NCBI GenBank assembly: GCA_944385405.1
Contig: CALWXB010000004.1
Location: 20,601-84,600, forward strand
DNA length: 64,000 nucleotides
Direction: 5' to 3'
Source of the DNA: an uncultured Oscillospiraceae bacterium
GTDB lineage: Bacteria > Bacillota > Clostridia > Oscillospirales > Oscillospiraceae
Positions 48,645-57,842 of the stretch are shown here, in pieces (positions within the stretch are counted from its first letter, which is position 1; each line of letters begins with the position of its first letter). The notes beneath the pieces were generated by a model. The model made no database searches, was not told where the DNA came from, and saw only the letters and a program-made list of their open reading frames with translations. The position numbers and the translations under genes were made by a program.

Positions 48645-49295
48645 ATGAGCACCCAGAGCGAAGCGGCATACAGGCAGATCAAAGAGATGATCCTCCACAT
48701 GGAGCTGCTGCCCGGGGCCCGGATCCCGGAAGTACAGATCGCGTCCCGGCTGTCCATCAGCCGCACGCCCATCCACGATGCTCTGCGGCGCCTGGAGGCG
48801 GAGGGGTTGGTCCGCATCGGGGCCAATCGGGGCGCCTCCGTGACGCAGTTCACCCAGGAGGAGATCCGGGAGATCGGCACGGTGCGCATGGTGCAGGACA
48901 TTTTGGCGGCACAGCTGGCGGCTTATTACGCAAGCGCCTCAGACTTTGACCGTCTGGAGCAGATGGCCGACGACTGTGAGGCGGCAGCTTCCCGAGGGGA
49001 CATCTATGGCCGCATTCAGACGGACATGGACTTTCACCTGGAGATCACCCGCCTGTCCGGCAACGACCGGCTTTTGCGCCAGCAGTATGCCCTCTACCAG
49101 CAGATCCACCTGATCCAGATCTCCCAATACACCGATATCGCCCACAGTCTGGTCCAGATCCATCATCACCGCCCCCTGGCAGCCGCCATCCGGAACCATG
49201 ACCTGGTCCAGGCCCAGCGTCTGATCTGCCAGCACGTGCAGGATTTTTACCGCATCGATCCGTATCTGCTGCGCTGCTACGGGCTGGAGGTATAA
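48645..49295 (+). CDS. GntR family transcriptional regulator (FadR subfamily)
   Basis: 216 residues; GGAGGTGG before ATG 48645. N-terminal winged helix (about 10-70, with SRLSISRTPIHDALRRLEAEGLV) and a C-terminal FCD ligand-binding domain with DMDFHLEITRLSGN, plausible for metal and small acid binding. It is divergent from nifJ copy 2; matched sites upstream of both genes suggest it represses both until an effector (perhaps an organic acid) binds. Confidence 0.9.
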   Translation: MSTQSEAAYRQIKEMILHMELLPGARIPEVQIASRLSISRTPIHDALRRLEAEGLVRIGANRGASVTQFTQEEIREIGTVRMVQDILAAQLAAYYASASDFDRLEQMADDCEAAASRGDIYGRIQTDMDFHLEITRLSGNDRLLRQQYALYQQIHLIQISQYTDIAHSLVQIHHHRPLAAAIRNHDLVQAQRLICQHVQDFYRIDPYLLRCYGLEV

Positions 49296-49297
49296 CA

Positions 49298-49331
49298 AGA
49301 AGGGCCGGAGGCATCCGCCTCCGGCCCTTCT
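49298..49331. terminator. Terminator between gntR and the DUF554 gene
   Basis: A 15-bp perfect stem (49298-49312 with 49317-49331), ATCC loop, between converging genes. Confidence 0.85.
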
Positions 49332-49341
49332 GTATTCTTTT

Positions 49342-50067
49342 TCAAAACAGGGGTGCCAGGAACCGCACCCACACTCCGCTGACAGGCATCACCAGCACCA
49401 TGGCCGGGATCATGTCCGCGATGGGAAAATCCCGGATCTTGGCCATCCGCAAGCCCGTGGCGATGAGCAGGAAGCCGCCGCAGGCCTTGAAATCTGCGAT
49501 CATCACCGGCGTAGTCAGGGGAAAGATCACCTTGGCCATGAGGAACAGCGCCAGAAAGATCACTGCCTGGGGCACCGCCACCACAGACACCACCGCCCCC
49601 AGAGAACAGGCGAACACGATGGCGGTGAAGAAGTCCAGAACGGACTTGGACAGCAGGATGGTGGCCTCTCCGGTCATGCCGGCATCCAGGCTGCCGTAGA
49701 TCCCGGTGCCGCTGGCGCAGAACAGCACGATGGCAGTGACCAGCAGCGAGAGGAATTCATCCTGGCTCATCCCCACGGCCCCCTGCCCCAGGACCCGGGC
49801 GATGGGCTTTTGCAGCAGCGACGCGCCCTGCACGATCCAATCTCCCACATGCAGGGCCAGCCCCAGCGCCGTGCCCACCACGATGGCCAGGATCACCGCC
49901 GGCATATTTTCCATCAGGATGATGGAGGAAATCCCCATGCCCATGGCACACACGCCGAACACGCAGGTAAGCTTCTCCGTAAACGCCTGGGACATTTTGT
50001 GACCGAACAGCGTGCCGCAGACGCCGCCTACCGCCACAGAGATCACATTGACGATGATTCCGATCAA
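49342..50067 (-). CDS. DUF554 membrane protein (YqgA type)
   Basis: 241 residues, TTG start at 50067 with GAGGAGGAG upstream. Seven or so helices, glycine-rich, with VAVGGVCGTLFG and FCASGTGIYGSLDAGMTGE motifs. Function unknown in characterised relatives. Confidence 0.87.
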   Translation of the reverse strand: MIGIIVNVISVAVGGVCGTLFGHKMSQAFTEKLTCVFGVCAMGMGISSIILMENMPAVILAIVVGTALGLALHVGDWIVQGASLLQKPIARVLGQGAVGMSQDEFLSLLVTAIVLFCASGTGIYGSLDAGMTGEATILLSKSVLDFFTAIVFACSLGAVVSVVAVPQAVIFLALFLMAKVIFPLTTPVMIADFKACGGFLLIATGLRMAKIRDFPIADMIPAMVLVMPVSGVWVRFLAPLF

Positions 50068-50089
50068 GAAAAAAACTCCTCCTCATACC

Positions 50090-50111
50090 AAGCGGGCCTT
50101 TCGGCCCGCTT
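50090..50111. other. Short hairpin upstream of the DUF554 gene
   Basis: AAGCGGGCC (50090-50098) pairs with GGCCCGCTT (50103-50111). It lies in the 5' leader of the DUF554 gene, so it may be an attenuator; no plus-strand gene ends here. Confidence 0.35.
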
Positions 50112-50199
50112 TCCCTTTTTATTACAGTTTTTATTATAGTATGACAGATGTTTCCGCATTTGACAAGAGCTCCATATCAGCTCACCAGTATGATTTTCA

Positions 50200-50229
50200 T
50201 TGACGGCACAAAAAAAATACTGATATACT
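50200..50229 (+). promoter_or_regulatory. Promoter of the LacI-type regulator gene
   Basis: TTGACG (50200-50205), 18-bp AT-rich spacer and TATACT (50224-50229). Confidence 0.6.
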
Positions 50230-50281
50230 ATTTGCAGTAAACTTGTTCGTCAAGGAGTTTCCAGCAAAGGAGGCGCCATTT

Positions 50282-51337
50282 TTGAACAGTACGGAGCTCG
50301 CAAAAATTGCAAAGGTATCCAGAAGCACAGTCTCAAGGGTGTTGAACAATTATCCCGGTGTTTCCCCTAAAATGCGTGAACGGGTAGAGGCCGCCATCCG
50401 AGAGCAAAACTATGTCCCAGACGCGGCGGCTAGGAAACTGGCAGGTAAAACAAATCACATCATCGGGCTGTTCATCATTGACACTGTGGATACATATGGG
50501 GAGAACGACATCTGTACAACCCCCTTCTACAACGACTACATTGCATTGGCCATCAACATTGCCAACAGCCGCGGGTATGACCTGCTGATTCGTGTCGTCC
50601 GCCACCAAAGCGCAGATGAGGTGGAGCGTCTGTTTCAAAGCGGAAGTATCTCCGGCGGCATCATTATGGGAGACTGCCTGAACCCGTCCATTATTGACCG
50701 CCTGATTCTAGACGGTCACAAGGTGGTGTTATATCATCAAATTCCGCAAAGCTGCAGCAAGAACATTATTACAGTCAACTACAACAACTTCAAATGCGGC
50801 AAAATAGCTGCCGAAGAATTTCTCCGTAAAGGCCATCGGGATCTAGCCATGATCACCGGTGAAAAAAACAAACTTTGCGCAATGGATCGGTTGGATGGAT
50901 TTGAGTCTGCCCTGCGAACCGCCCAGGTCCAGCTTGACCGGGAGCGCTGTGTGGAATACGGAGAATTTCATCGTCAATCCGGAGGATATGAAGCAGCCAG
51001 GAAACTCCTGAAACGGAATCGGAACCACTTGCCAACTGGAATCTGCGCGGGCTCCGGCACCATGATGATGGGTGCCATGCAGGCCATTCTGGACATGGGG
51101 TATCGTATTCCGGAAGACATTTCCCTGATCGGTATTGACGGAATCGAGATCGCCAAGTATACTACCCCGGCTTTGACGGAGGTCGTCATATCCCGCCGAA
51201 AAGTAGCCTTGACCACCGTTGTTCGGCTGATTGAGCTGATAGAGGGGAGTCAATCCGAACAGTTGGACTTTGAAGTTTCTGAAGCCGAGCTCGTACAGCG
51301 GGACAGCGTGAAGGATCTCAGCACGATTCCTTTCTGA
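50282..51337 (+). CDS. LacI family transcriptional regulator
   Basis: 351 residues from TTG 50282, with AAAGGAGG 8 nt upstream; an in-frame earlier TTG (50243) has no such site. N-terminal HTH (MNSTELAKIAKVSRSTVSRVLNN) and periplasmic-binding effector domain (TNHIIGLFIIDTVD, GIDGIEIAKYTTPALTEV). Codon use is less GC-biased than neighbours. It precedes the TRAP-2 operon and presumably controls it. Confidence 0.92.
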   Translation: MNSTELAKIAKVSRSTVSRVLNNYPGVSPKMRERVEAAIREQNYVPDAAARKLAGKTNHIIGLFIIDTVDTYGENDICTTPFYNDYIALAINIANSRGYDLLIRVVRHQSADEVERLFQSGSISGGIIMGDCLNPSIIDRLILDGHKVVLYHQIPQSCSKNIITVNYNNFKCGKIAAEEFLRKGHRDLAMITGEKNKLCAMDRLDGFESALRTAQVQLDRERCVEYGEFHRQSGGYEAARKLLKRNRNHLPTGICAGSGTMMMGAMQAILDMGYRIPEDISLIGIDGIEIAKYTTPALTEVVISRRKVALTTVVRLIELIEGSQSEQLDFEVSEAELVQRDSVKDLSTIPF

Positions 51338-51366
51338 ACACGCATCATTCTGGGGCCTTTCTGCAG

Positions 51367-51402
51367 CGGCGCCGTGGCTTTCTCCCACGGCGCCGTTTTT
51401 TT
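51367..51402 (+). terminator. Terminator after LacI regulator
   Basis: An 11-bp perfect stem (51367-51377 with 51385-51395) followed by seven T. Confidence 0.9.
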
Positions 51403-51566
51403 GCGTCTTATTTTTTGCTTCACGCGTTCCTACATAAAAATTGCACAATTTTAATATATGTGCATTTTGTCCATTATTCGCGCCTATAGTTTGTTATATT
51501 TTTATTTTATTTATCTATTATAGACAAATAAGTTCCGTAAAATATAAAAATATTTCAATTGAATTG

Positions 51567-51584
51567 TTGAATCACGTGTGTCAA
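51567..51584 (+). promoter_or_regulatory. Imperfect 18-bp palindrome, candidate LacI-family operator
   Basis: TTGAATCACGTGTGTCAA matches its reverse complement at 14 of 18 positions and is centred on CACGTG, the CG-centred type typical of LacI-family operators. Confidence 0.4.
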
Positions 51585-51749
51585 AATGAAGGCAGAGATT
51601 GCAGGAGGCCAACAGAAAGGAGGGCAAATTTCCCGGCTCCTGCCCTCCCGCCTCCACATATTCGTTCTATCCTTTCCAATCCTCGCTATCCATTCAAAAT
51701 TGATTTGAGCATTCCCGGTTCTATCTAACTATTCGAGGAGGACAGCGTT

Positions 51750-52802
51750 ATGAAAAAGAATCTTGCTTGTCTGCTTGCAGCACTTTTGTTGGTCGCTCTT
51801 GCCGGTGGATGCGGCGGCACCGCGGACACCGATGTCCCGCAGGATGGAGACGGTATCCAGACGGAACCCATCGTATTGAAGCTTTCTCACAACGCCGCCG
51901 ATGGGCAAGCCATCAGTGATGCGTGCATTCAAATGGCCGATGCGATTTACGAGCAGACGGACGGACGCGTAAAAATTGATCTGTATGGAAACAACATCCT
52001 GGGAGCTGAAACCGAGACGCGGGATATGCTGGCGGAAGGCACCATTGACATGGCCGCAATCGGATATGGCTCATTGTCCTCTTACAGCAGTGTCTGCGAT
52101 CTTCTGATCTCCATGTATCTTTTCGAATCCACTGACGAGATGATGGCTGTCATGAAAGGTGAATTCGGACAAAAGTATTTTAATGATGCTTTTTTGGAAA
52201 CAAAAGGCGTCCGTGTCCTGGATCAATGGGCCACAGTCCCCCGCGAGACAATCTCCACCAAGCCGATCCACACGCTGGACGACTTCAAGGGGCTGAAGGT
52301 CCGTATCCCCACCGGCATTGCCATCTGGCAAGACTCCTGGGAAGCGCTGGGCGCTATGGTAATCTCCCAGGGGCTGGGAGAATGCTTCACCTCCATGCAG
52401 CAGGGCGTCGTTGACGCAGTGGAGATGAGCGTGGACTTCATTTACAGCTATAAGTTCCAGGAGCTGGCCAAATATCTCACATACACAAATCACAGCATGT
52501 ACACGCAGGTTGTGATGATCAACGAAAACTCCTGGAATAAAATTACTCCTGAGGATCAAGCCATTATGATCTCAGCCGTCGAGGAGGCCGGTCTTGCCTG
52601 CCAAGCGCGTCAGGAGTCAGATGAGGCCAGCCTGGTGGAAGACATGGAGAATACCTATGGCGTTCAGGTTTCAGAACTCTCAGCAGATGTTCTGGCCGAA
52701 ATGCAGGCGCTGGCTGAACAGACCCGGCAGGAATATATGGACGTCTGGGGTACTGAAGCCTACGAAGATCTGATGGCAGCCATTTCTGCTTATCGTGCAT
52801 AA
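51750..52802 (+). CDS. dctP: TRAP transporter substrate-binding protein, intact
   Basis: 350 residues; GAGGAGG before ATG 51750. Lipoprotein signal (MKKNLACLLAALLLVALAGGC, Cys 21). DctP features: LKLSHNAADGQAISDA, and KIDLYGNNILGAETE, DDFKGLKVRIPTG, EMSVDFIYSYKFQEL. It captures a carboxylate ligand outside the membrane and hands it to the permeases downstream. Confidence 0.94.
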   Translation: MKKNLACLLAALLLVALAGGCGGTADTDVPQDGDGIQTEPIVLKLSHNAADGQAISDACIQMADAIYEQTDGRVKIDLYGNNILGAETETRDMLAEGTIDMAAIGYGSLSSYSSVCDLLISMYLFESTDEMMAVMKGEFGQKYFNDAFLETKGVRVLDQWATVPRETISTKPIHTLDDFKGLKVRIPTGIAIWQDSWEALGAMVISQGLGECFTSMQQGVVDAVEMSVDFIYSYKFQELAKYLTYTNHSMYTQVVMINENSWNKITPEDQAIMISAVEEAGLACQARQESDEASLVEDMENTYGVQVSELSADVLAEMQALAEQTRQEYMDVWGTEAYEDLMAAISAYRA

Positions 52803-52889
52803 AGGCACAATGGATCTTATCGTGAAGCCGGCAGCATCAAACAGGCATTGATGCTGCCGATTTCTACATAGAGAAACGGAGTGAACACT

Positions 52890-53405
52890 ATGCGCATCCA
52901 TACCGTCCTAAAAAAACTGGACGAATTTGCAAAGCAGCTTCAGGAGTGGGGCCTGATTTTTACCGCCACTGCAATGGTCCTGCTGACATTCTGGCAGGTC
53001 ATCGCCCGATATGTTCTGGCCCTCTCCGTTCCGTATGCGGAAGAGATTGCCCGGCTGATGATCGTATGGTGCATTTTCATCGGCGGAGCGCTGGCCACCC
53101 GAAAGAGCGAACACGTCCGCGTGGAAGCCTTTTTGAACATGATGCCCAAAGCCTTCCGCATCTTTTTTGAGGTGCTTTCGTACGTCTTGATCATCATCTT
53201 TGCATGCGTCATGATCATCTACGGCGGAAAGTATGTGGTGCAGATCTGGGAAGACCGCTCCACCAGTCTGGGCTACAGCCGCGGGTGGTTTTTCCTTCCT
53301 AACATTATATCTGGTGTATTCATTGCGGTCTATGCCGCCACGAATCTGATCTCATACATCTGCAAATGCTTTTTGAAAAGCGATCATACGGAGGGAGATG
53401 CGTAG
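52890..53405 (+). CDS. dctQ: TRAP transporter small permease (DctQ)
   Basis: 171 residues from ATG 52890 (in-frame GTG 52881 overlaps the ACGGAG ribosome site). Four helices, motif VIARYVLALSVPYAEEIARLM. Ends 2 nt before the DctM start. Confidence 0.9.
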   Translation: MRIHTVLKKLDEFAKQLQEWGLIFTATAMVLLTFWQVIARYVLALSVPYAEEIARLMIVWCIFIGGALATRKSEHVRVEAFLNMMPKAFRIFFEVLSYVLIIIFACVMIIYGGKYVVQIWEDRSTSLGYSRGWFFLPNIISGVFIAVYAATNLISYICKCFLKSDHTEGDA

Positions 53406-53407
53406 AA

Positions 53408-54682
53408 ATGGGCGCCTGGGTCATTGTAATCATGTTCTTACTCATCTTTGTGGGCGTGCCGATCACTTACTCTCTGGGCATCGCCAGTCTGTGGTTTTTC
53501 CTGGTCTCCGATCTACCCCTTACGACTTTTGCACAGAAGCTGGCCGTCAGCGTGGACTCCTTTACCCTGATCTCTCTCCCGTTCTTCATCATCGCAGGCA
53601 ATGTGATGAACCGCGGCGGAATTACCCGGCGTCTTTTCACCTTCTGTAACGACCTTCTGGGAAACATCAAGGGCGGGCTCAACTATGTAACCGTCTTTAC
53701 CTCCCTGATTTTTTCCGCGATGAGCGGCTCCGCCCTGGCAAATGCGGCAGGCCTTGGCACTCTGCAGATCAAAGCCATGGAGGAAAAACATTACAGTAAG
53801 GAATTTTCCGCCTGTCTGGTGACCACAGCAGCTGTTTTGGGGCCGATTATCCCTCCCAGCGTCATCATGATCGTGTATGCAGTCACGGCGGGGACAAGCA
53901 TTCAGTCCATGTTCATGGGCGGTGTTTTGCCGGGCATCTTGTATGCTGTGGTTCTGCTGGTCACTTGCAAAGCCGCTTGCCACAAGTATGACTTTCCCAG
54001 AGGGGAGCGCGCCAGCTTTCCCAAATTGCTGGATTCCTTCAAGCGAGCAATCTGGGCGTTGCTGGCTCCGGCCATTATTCTTGTGGGCATCTTTTCCGGT
54101 ATTTTTACCGCCACGGAATCCGGCGCCATCGCCGCCATTTACTCTGTGTTCGTAGGCGTATTCGTATATCGGGATCTGACCCTCCAGGATGTAAAGAACG
54201 TGTTGCTGGAGTCTGCCAAAACCACTGGAACCATCCTATTTATTTCCGCCACCGCGACTGTACTGGGTTTTTGCCTTTCCATGGATCAAATCCCCTTGAA
54301 GCTGGCTAATTACCTAGCAGGAACCATCAGTAACAAGTACATCCTCTTGGTGGTACTGGTGGTTGTATATCTCTTTTTGGGCTGCATTATGGACGGTTCT
54401 GCCATCGTGATCACCACCGTTCCCATTTTCGCACCGCTTTGCACAATGATGGGCATCGATTTGGTTTATCTGGGCGTTCTGATTGCAATTCTTATGAGCG
54501 TGGGGACCATCACTCCCCCCGTCGGGATTGCAATGTTCGTCATCAGCAAAAACACCAACATTCCCATCGAGCGGTTCACGAGGCTGATGATCCCCTGGTA
54601 TGCTCTTATTGTGGTATTCCTCATGCTCCTGGTTTTTATCCCGCAAATTGTTACGTTTCTGCCGCAGTTGGTCTACGGCTGA
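53408..54682 (+). CDS. dctM: TRAP transporter large permease (DctM)
   Basis: 424 residues from ATG 53408 with GAGGGAG upstream. About twelve helices, with DctM motifs: AMSGSALANAAGLGTLQIKAM, GPIIPPSVIMIVYAVTAG and GTITPPVGIAMFV. Completes the second TRAP system. Confidence 0.93.
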   Translation: MGAWVIVIMFLLIFVGVPITYSLGIASLWFFLVSDLPLTTFAQKLAVSVDSFTLISLPFFIIAGNVMNRGGITRRLFTFCNDLLGNIKGGLNYVTVFTSLIFSAMSGSALANAAGLGTLQIKAMEEKHYSKEFSACLVTTAAVLGPIIPPSVIMIVYAVTAGTSIQSMFMGGVLPGILYAVVLLVTCKAACHKYDFPRGERASFPKLLDSFKRAIWALLAPAIILVGIFSGIFTATESGAIAAIYSVFVGVFVYRDLTLQDVKNVLLESAKTTGTILFISATATVLGFCLSMDQIPLKLANYLAGTISNKYILLVVLVVVYLFLGCIMDGSAIVITTVPIFAPLCTMMGIDLVYLGVLIAILMSVGTITPPVGIAMFVISKNTNIPIERFTRLMIPWYALIVVFLMLLVFIPQIVTFLPQLVYG

Positions 54683-54717
54683 CCACCACATTCTGATCTG
54701 CGAGGAGACAATTGCTT

Positions 54718-55878
54718 ATGGTACTACACGGAATTACCTGGGATCACGCACGCGGCTATCTGCCGCTGATTGCAGTCAGCAAAGAATACCACCGGCTGCA
54801 CCCGGATGTCCAAATTCTCTGGAAAAAGCGCAGTTTGAAGGACTTCGAGGATTTCCCCATTGAAAAGCTGGTAGATCTGTATGACTTTATTATGATCGAT
54901 CACCCGTATATGACGGAGGCTCTGGAAAAAAAACTGCTGCTCCCGCTCAACAACCTGCTCCATAAAGAATGCCTTCAGGTCCACCAGGCGCAAAGTGTTG
55001 GCCCCAGCTATGAGAGCTACTGGAGCAGAGGGATCCTGCAGGCATTACCTGTGGACGCCGCTACTCAGGTAGCTGCATATCGTCCAGACCGCTTTTCTGA
55101 AGAAGGCTGCTCTGTCCCCACGACATTTGATGGAGTCCTGCATTTGGCAGATCAACTGGGATCCCACGGATATATAGGCGCCTGTATGGCTCCTACGCAT
55201 CTGTTCAGCACTTATATGTCCCTTTCTGCCCAACAGCTGGGCCCCGAGTATTTTGATCCCGAAGCTGGTATCGAGGAACATGCTGGTGCTTATGCCGCGT
55301 CATGCATATATCAGCTTAAATCCCGTGCCCATCCCAAATCCTTCGAGATGGATCCCATTCAAACGCTGGATGAGATGGCGTCAGGCAGCCAAATCGTATA
55401 CGCCCCTTATGTCTATGGATACGTCAACTATGCGCTGTACGGCTATTCCAAGCATCGCATCAAATTTACAAACGCTCCGCTTCTGCAGAAAGATGCACCG
55501 GCCTCTACACAGTTAGGCGGCGTAGGCATCTGCATAACCAATCGCGTAAAAGCAGACGCCGTCGCCATTGCCGTCGATTTTTTGGAATATCTGACGTCCC
55601 AAGAGATCCAGCAAACTACATACGCCCGGAATAATGGCCAGCCTGCACTGATGAGCGCTTGGATGGACGCAAAAAACAATGCACAGTCTCTGGACTTCTA
55701 TTCTGGCACGCTGCAGACGATGCAAAAAAGCGTCCTCCGTCCCAAAGTAGCCCGTTGGAACGCCTTTCAAGAGGCTGCTTCCAAGCAAATGTTCCAGCAA
55801 GTGTGTGATGGAACGGAGTGCAGCCGAATCGCTTCATCGTTCAATCAGCTGTACCGAAAGATTGTCATCACCAAATGA
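54718..55878 (+). CDS. Extracellular solute-binding-protein homologue lacking a signal peptide
   Basis: 386 residues from ATG 54718 (GAGGAG 10 nt upstream; TTG 54712 is possible). Resembles family 1 solute-binding proteins (ITWDHARGYLPLIAVSKEYHRLHPDVQILW start, PTTFDGVLHLADQL hinge), but it begins directly with mature-like sequence; there is no signal peptide. It is in the TRAP-2 operon, 35 bp after dctM. A cytoplasmic ligand sensor, chaperone or enzyme-like role is possible; function unknown. Confidence 0.75.
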   Translation: MVLHGITWDHARGYLPLIAVSKEYHRLHPDVQILWKKRSLKDFEDFPIEKLVDLYDFIMIDHPYMTEALEKKLLLPLNNLLHKECLQVHQAQSVGPSYESYWSRGILQALPVDAATQVAAYRPDRFSEEGCSVPTTFDGVLHLADQLGSHGYIGACMAPTHLFSTYMSLSAQQLGPEYFDPEAGIEEHAGAYAASCIYQLKSRAHPKSFEMDPIQTLDEMASGSQIVYAPYVYGYVNYALYGYSKHRIKFTNAPLLQKDAPASTQLGGVGICITNRVKADAVAIAVDFLEYLTSQEIQQTTYARNNGQPALMSAWMDAKNNAQSLDFYSGTLQTMQKSVLRPKVARWNAFQEAASKQMFQQVCDGTECSRIASSFNQLYRKIVITK

Positions 55879-56107
55879 GTCTCCCTTACCGTCCCTGTGT
55901 TCAGCATGCGGAAGAAGCCCGATAAGTGCACATCTGGCATACAAAGGCCTGCAAACACGTCTGGAGTGATCCTAGGTCTGAAAACATTTCAAGTATCTGC
56001 TGCAGAGCGGATGTTTGTCCCCATCATGACACCCGATAAATCCTTGTACCACCCCGCCCCAAAAACGGCACCGGACGGAAAATTCCGTCCGGTGCCGTGT
56101 GCCGCTT
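55879..56107. terminator. Terminator region between TRAP-2 and the SMP-30 gene
   Basis: A 16-bp stem (56065-56080 with 56083-56098) with A5 at 56061 gives a T-tract to the minus-strand SMP-30 gene and also closes the plus-strand operon. The rest of the gap (55879-56060) contains nothing I can recognise. Confidence 0.7.
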
Positions 56108-56980
56108 TTATCCACGATAAACAAAGGTGGGTGCGCCCCGGACGCCTGCCTTGGCCCGGAACACGCTGCCTGCCAGCGGGTAGGCGGCAAGATCCGTGCC
56201 CTGGGCGCCGGTGGTGATGAACAGCTCATCCATCTCCGCACCGCCGAAGCAGGGGCAGGTGACGTTGGGGCAGGGCAGGTCGATCCTGTCCAGCACCGTT
56301 CCGGTGCGGGGATCGAACTTCAGCACCGCGCCGCCGCCGAACATGGCGATCCAGAGGTTGCCCTCACAGTCGATGGTCATGCCGTCGGGCAGCCCCAGCT
56401 CCTCCGGGATGGTGAAGGCCACCCGGCCGTTGGAGAGGGTCACGGTGTCGGGGTCGAAGTCAAAGACCTGGACGTCGTGGCGGATGGTGTCGATGTAGTA
56501 GAAGGTGCGGCCGCCGTTGTCCCAGGCCAGGCCGTTGCCCAGGTACAGTCCCGTGAGCATGGTGTGGAGCTTTCCCTTGGTGTCCATGCAGTAGAGGCCC
56601 GCCTCCGGCTGGGCCTCCCCGGCGCCGGAGTCCAGGCTGCGGCTCATGCAGCCAATCCAGAGGTTCCCGAAGGGGTCGGCCTTGCCGTCGTTGCAGCGGG
56701 TGGCAGGGTTAGGCTCCGGGTCGCACAAAAGGCGCTTTTCGCCGCTCTCTCCGTCTACCAGGTACCAGCCGGTCAGCAGTCCCGCGGCCCAGCCCCCCAG
56801 CTCCCGGGGCACCGCGCAGCCGATATTCTCCCCCACATCCACCCGTTGGAGGCCGTCTTCCCCACAGGTATAGATGCAGTTGCCGAACACGTCGATGAAG
56901 GACAGGCGCTGGCGCACCTGATCCCACACCGGGCCCTCACCGTTGATGCAGTTCAGCTTCACATACAGTTCCGCGTTCAC
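56108..56980 (-). CDS. SMP-30/gluconolactonase family protein
   Basis: 290 residues from GTG 56980, GGAG 7 nt upstream. Beta-propeller lactonase family: NGEGPVWD, NDGKADPFGNLWIG, LPDGMTIDCEGNLWIA; the Glu, Asn and Asp of these motifs are the usual calcium ligands. It would hydrolyse an aldono-lactone. Separated from the upstream SDR gene by 1 nt. Confidence 0.9.
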   Translation of the reverse strand: MNAELYVKLNCINGEGPVWDQVRQRLSFIDVFGNCIYTCGEDGLQRVDVGENIGCAVPRELGGWAAGLLTGWYLVDGESGEKRLLCDPEPNPATRCNDGKADPFGNLWIGCMSRSLDSGAGEAQPEAGLYCMDTKGKLHTMLTGLYLGNGLAWDNGGRTFYYIDTIRHDVQVFDFDPDTVTLSNGRVAFTIPEELGLPDGMTIDCEGNLWIAMFGGGAVLKFDPRTGTVLDRIDLPCPNVTCPCFGGAEMDELFITTGAQGTDLAAYPLAGSVFRAKAGVRGAPTFVYRG

Positions 56981-56981
56981 G

Positions 56982-57830
56982 TCAATTCTCCTCTGCGGTG
57001 TTGTTCTTCATCTTCTCTGCGGAGGCGTCGAAGGCGTAGTACTTGGGGATGGTACCGAACTCCATGCCGCCGGAGACGTTCAGCGTCACGCCGGTGATGT
57101 AGCTGGCCCAGGAAGAAGCCAGGAACAGCGCCGCGGTGCCCACCTCCTCGGGCTCGCCGCCCCGGCCCAGCCAGGAGTAGTGATTGCAGCGGTCCAGATA
57201 CGCCTCCGGGTCCGCCACCCGCTCCATCTCCTTGTAGACGATCTCCGTCATGATGTGGCCCGGGCAGATGGCGTTCACCCGGACGCCGTGGCGGGCCTCT
57301 TCGATGGCGATGGTCTGGGTCATGGAGTTGATGCCGCCCTTGGTGGAGGAATAGCCGGCGGTCTGCTCCTGCCCCACCTTGGAGATGATGCTGGACATGT
57401 TGATGATGGAGCCCTTGGTCTTGCGCAGGTGGGGGATGGCGAACTTGCAGCCGTAGAACTCGCCCATGAGGTTGGTGCCGATGACCCGCTGATAGCTCTC
57501 GATGGTCATGTCGCAGGCGTCCATATGGATGGGATTGTAGCCGGCGTTGTTCACCATGGTATCCAGGCGGCCGTACTTTTCCACGGTGAAATCCACCAGG
57601 GCCTTCACCTGGTCGGGGTCGGACACGTCGCACTGGAAGAAGGTGCACTCGCCCTTGCCCGCGGCGTTGAGCTCCGCGGCGGCGGCCTCGCCCTTGTCCT
57701 TGCGGCGGGCGGCCATGACGACGTTCATGCCGGCCTCGCTGAACACCTTGGCGCAGCCGAAGCCGATGCCGGTGTTGGCACCGGTGATGATGGCGACTTT
57801 GCCGCGCATCTCCTCTTCAATGGAAATCAT
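56982..57830 (-). CDS. Short-chain dehydrogenase/reductase
   Basis: 282 residues; GGAGGG before ATG 57830. SDR motifs: TGANTGIG (about 15-22), NNAG, and catalytic YSSTK (YxxxK) with the preceding Ser of the MSSI strand. Sugar or polyol dehydrogenase in an operon with a lactonase, which would open the lactone product. Long C-terminal extension is within the usual range. Confidence 0.92.
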   Translation of the reverse strand: MISIEEEMRGKVAIITGANTGIGFGCAKVFSEAGMNVVMAARRKDKGEAAAAELNAAGKGECTFFQCDVSDPDQVKALVDFTVEKYGRLDTMVNNAGYNPIHMDACDMTIESYQRVIGTNLMGEFYGCKFAIPHLRKTKGSIINMSSIISKVGQEQTAGYSSTKGGINSMTQTIAIEEARHGVRVNAICPGHIMTEIVYKEMERVADPEAYLDRCNHYSWLGRGGEPEEVGTAALFLASSWASYITGVTLNVSGGMEFGTIPKYYAFDASAEKMKNNTAEEN

Positions 57831-57842
57831 GCCGCACCCTCC

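Larger units (their letters stand above)
51338..51749 (+). other. AT-rich intergenic region before TRAP-2
   Basis: This 412-bp gap holds the LacI-gene terminator, AT-rich sequence in which no single promoter stands out, a possible operator (51567-51584) and an 8-bp hairpin GGAGGGCA/TGCCCTCC (51619-51648) in the leader. Confidence 0.45.
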
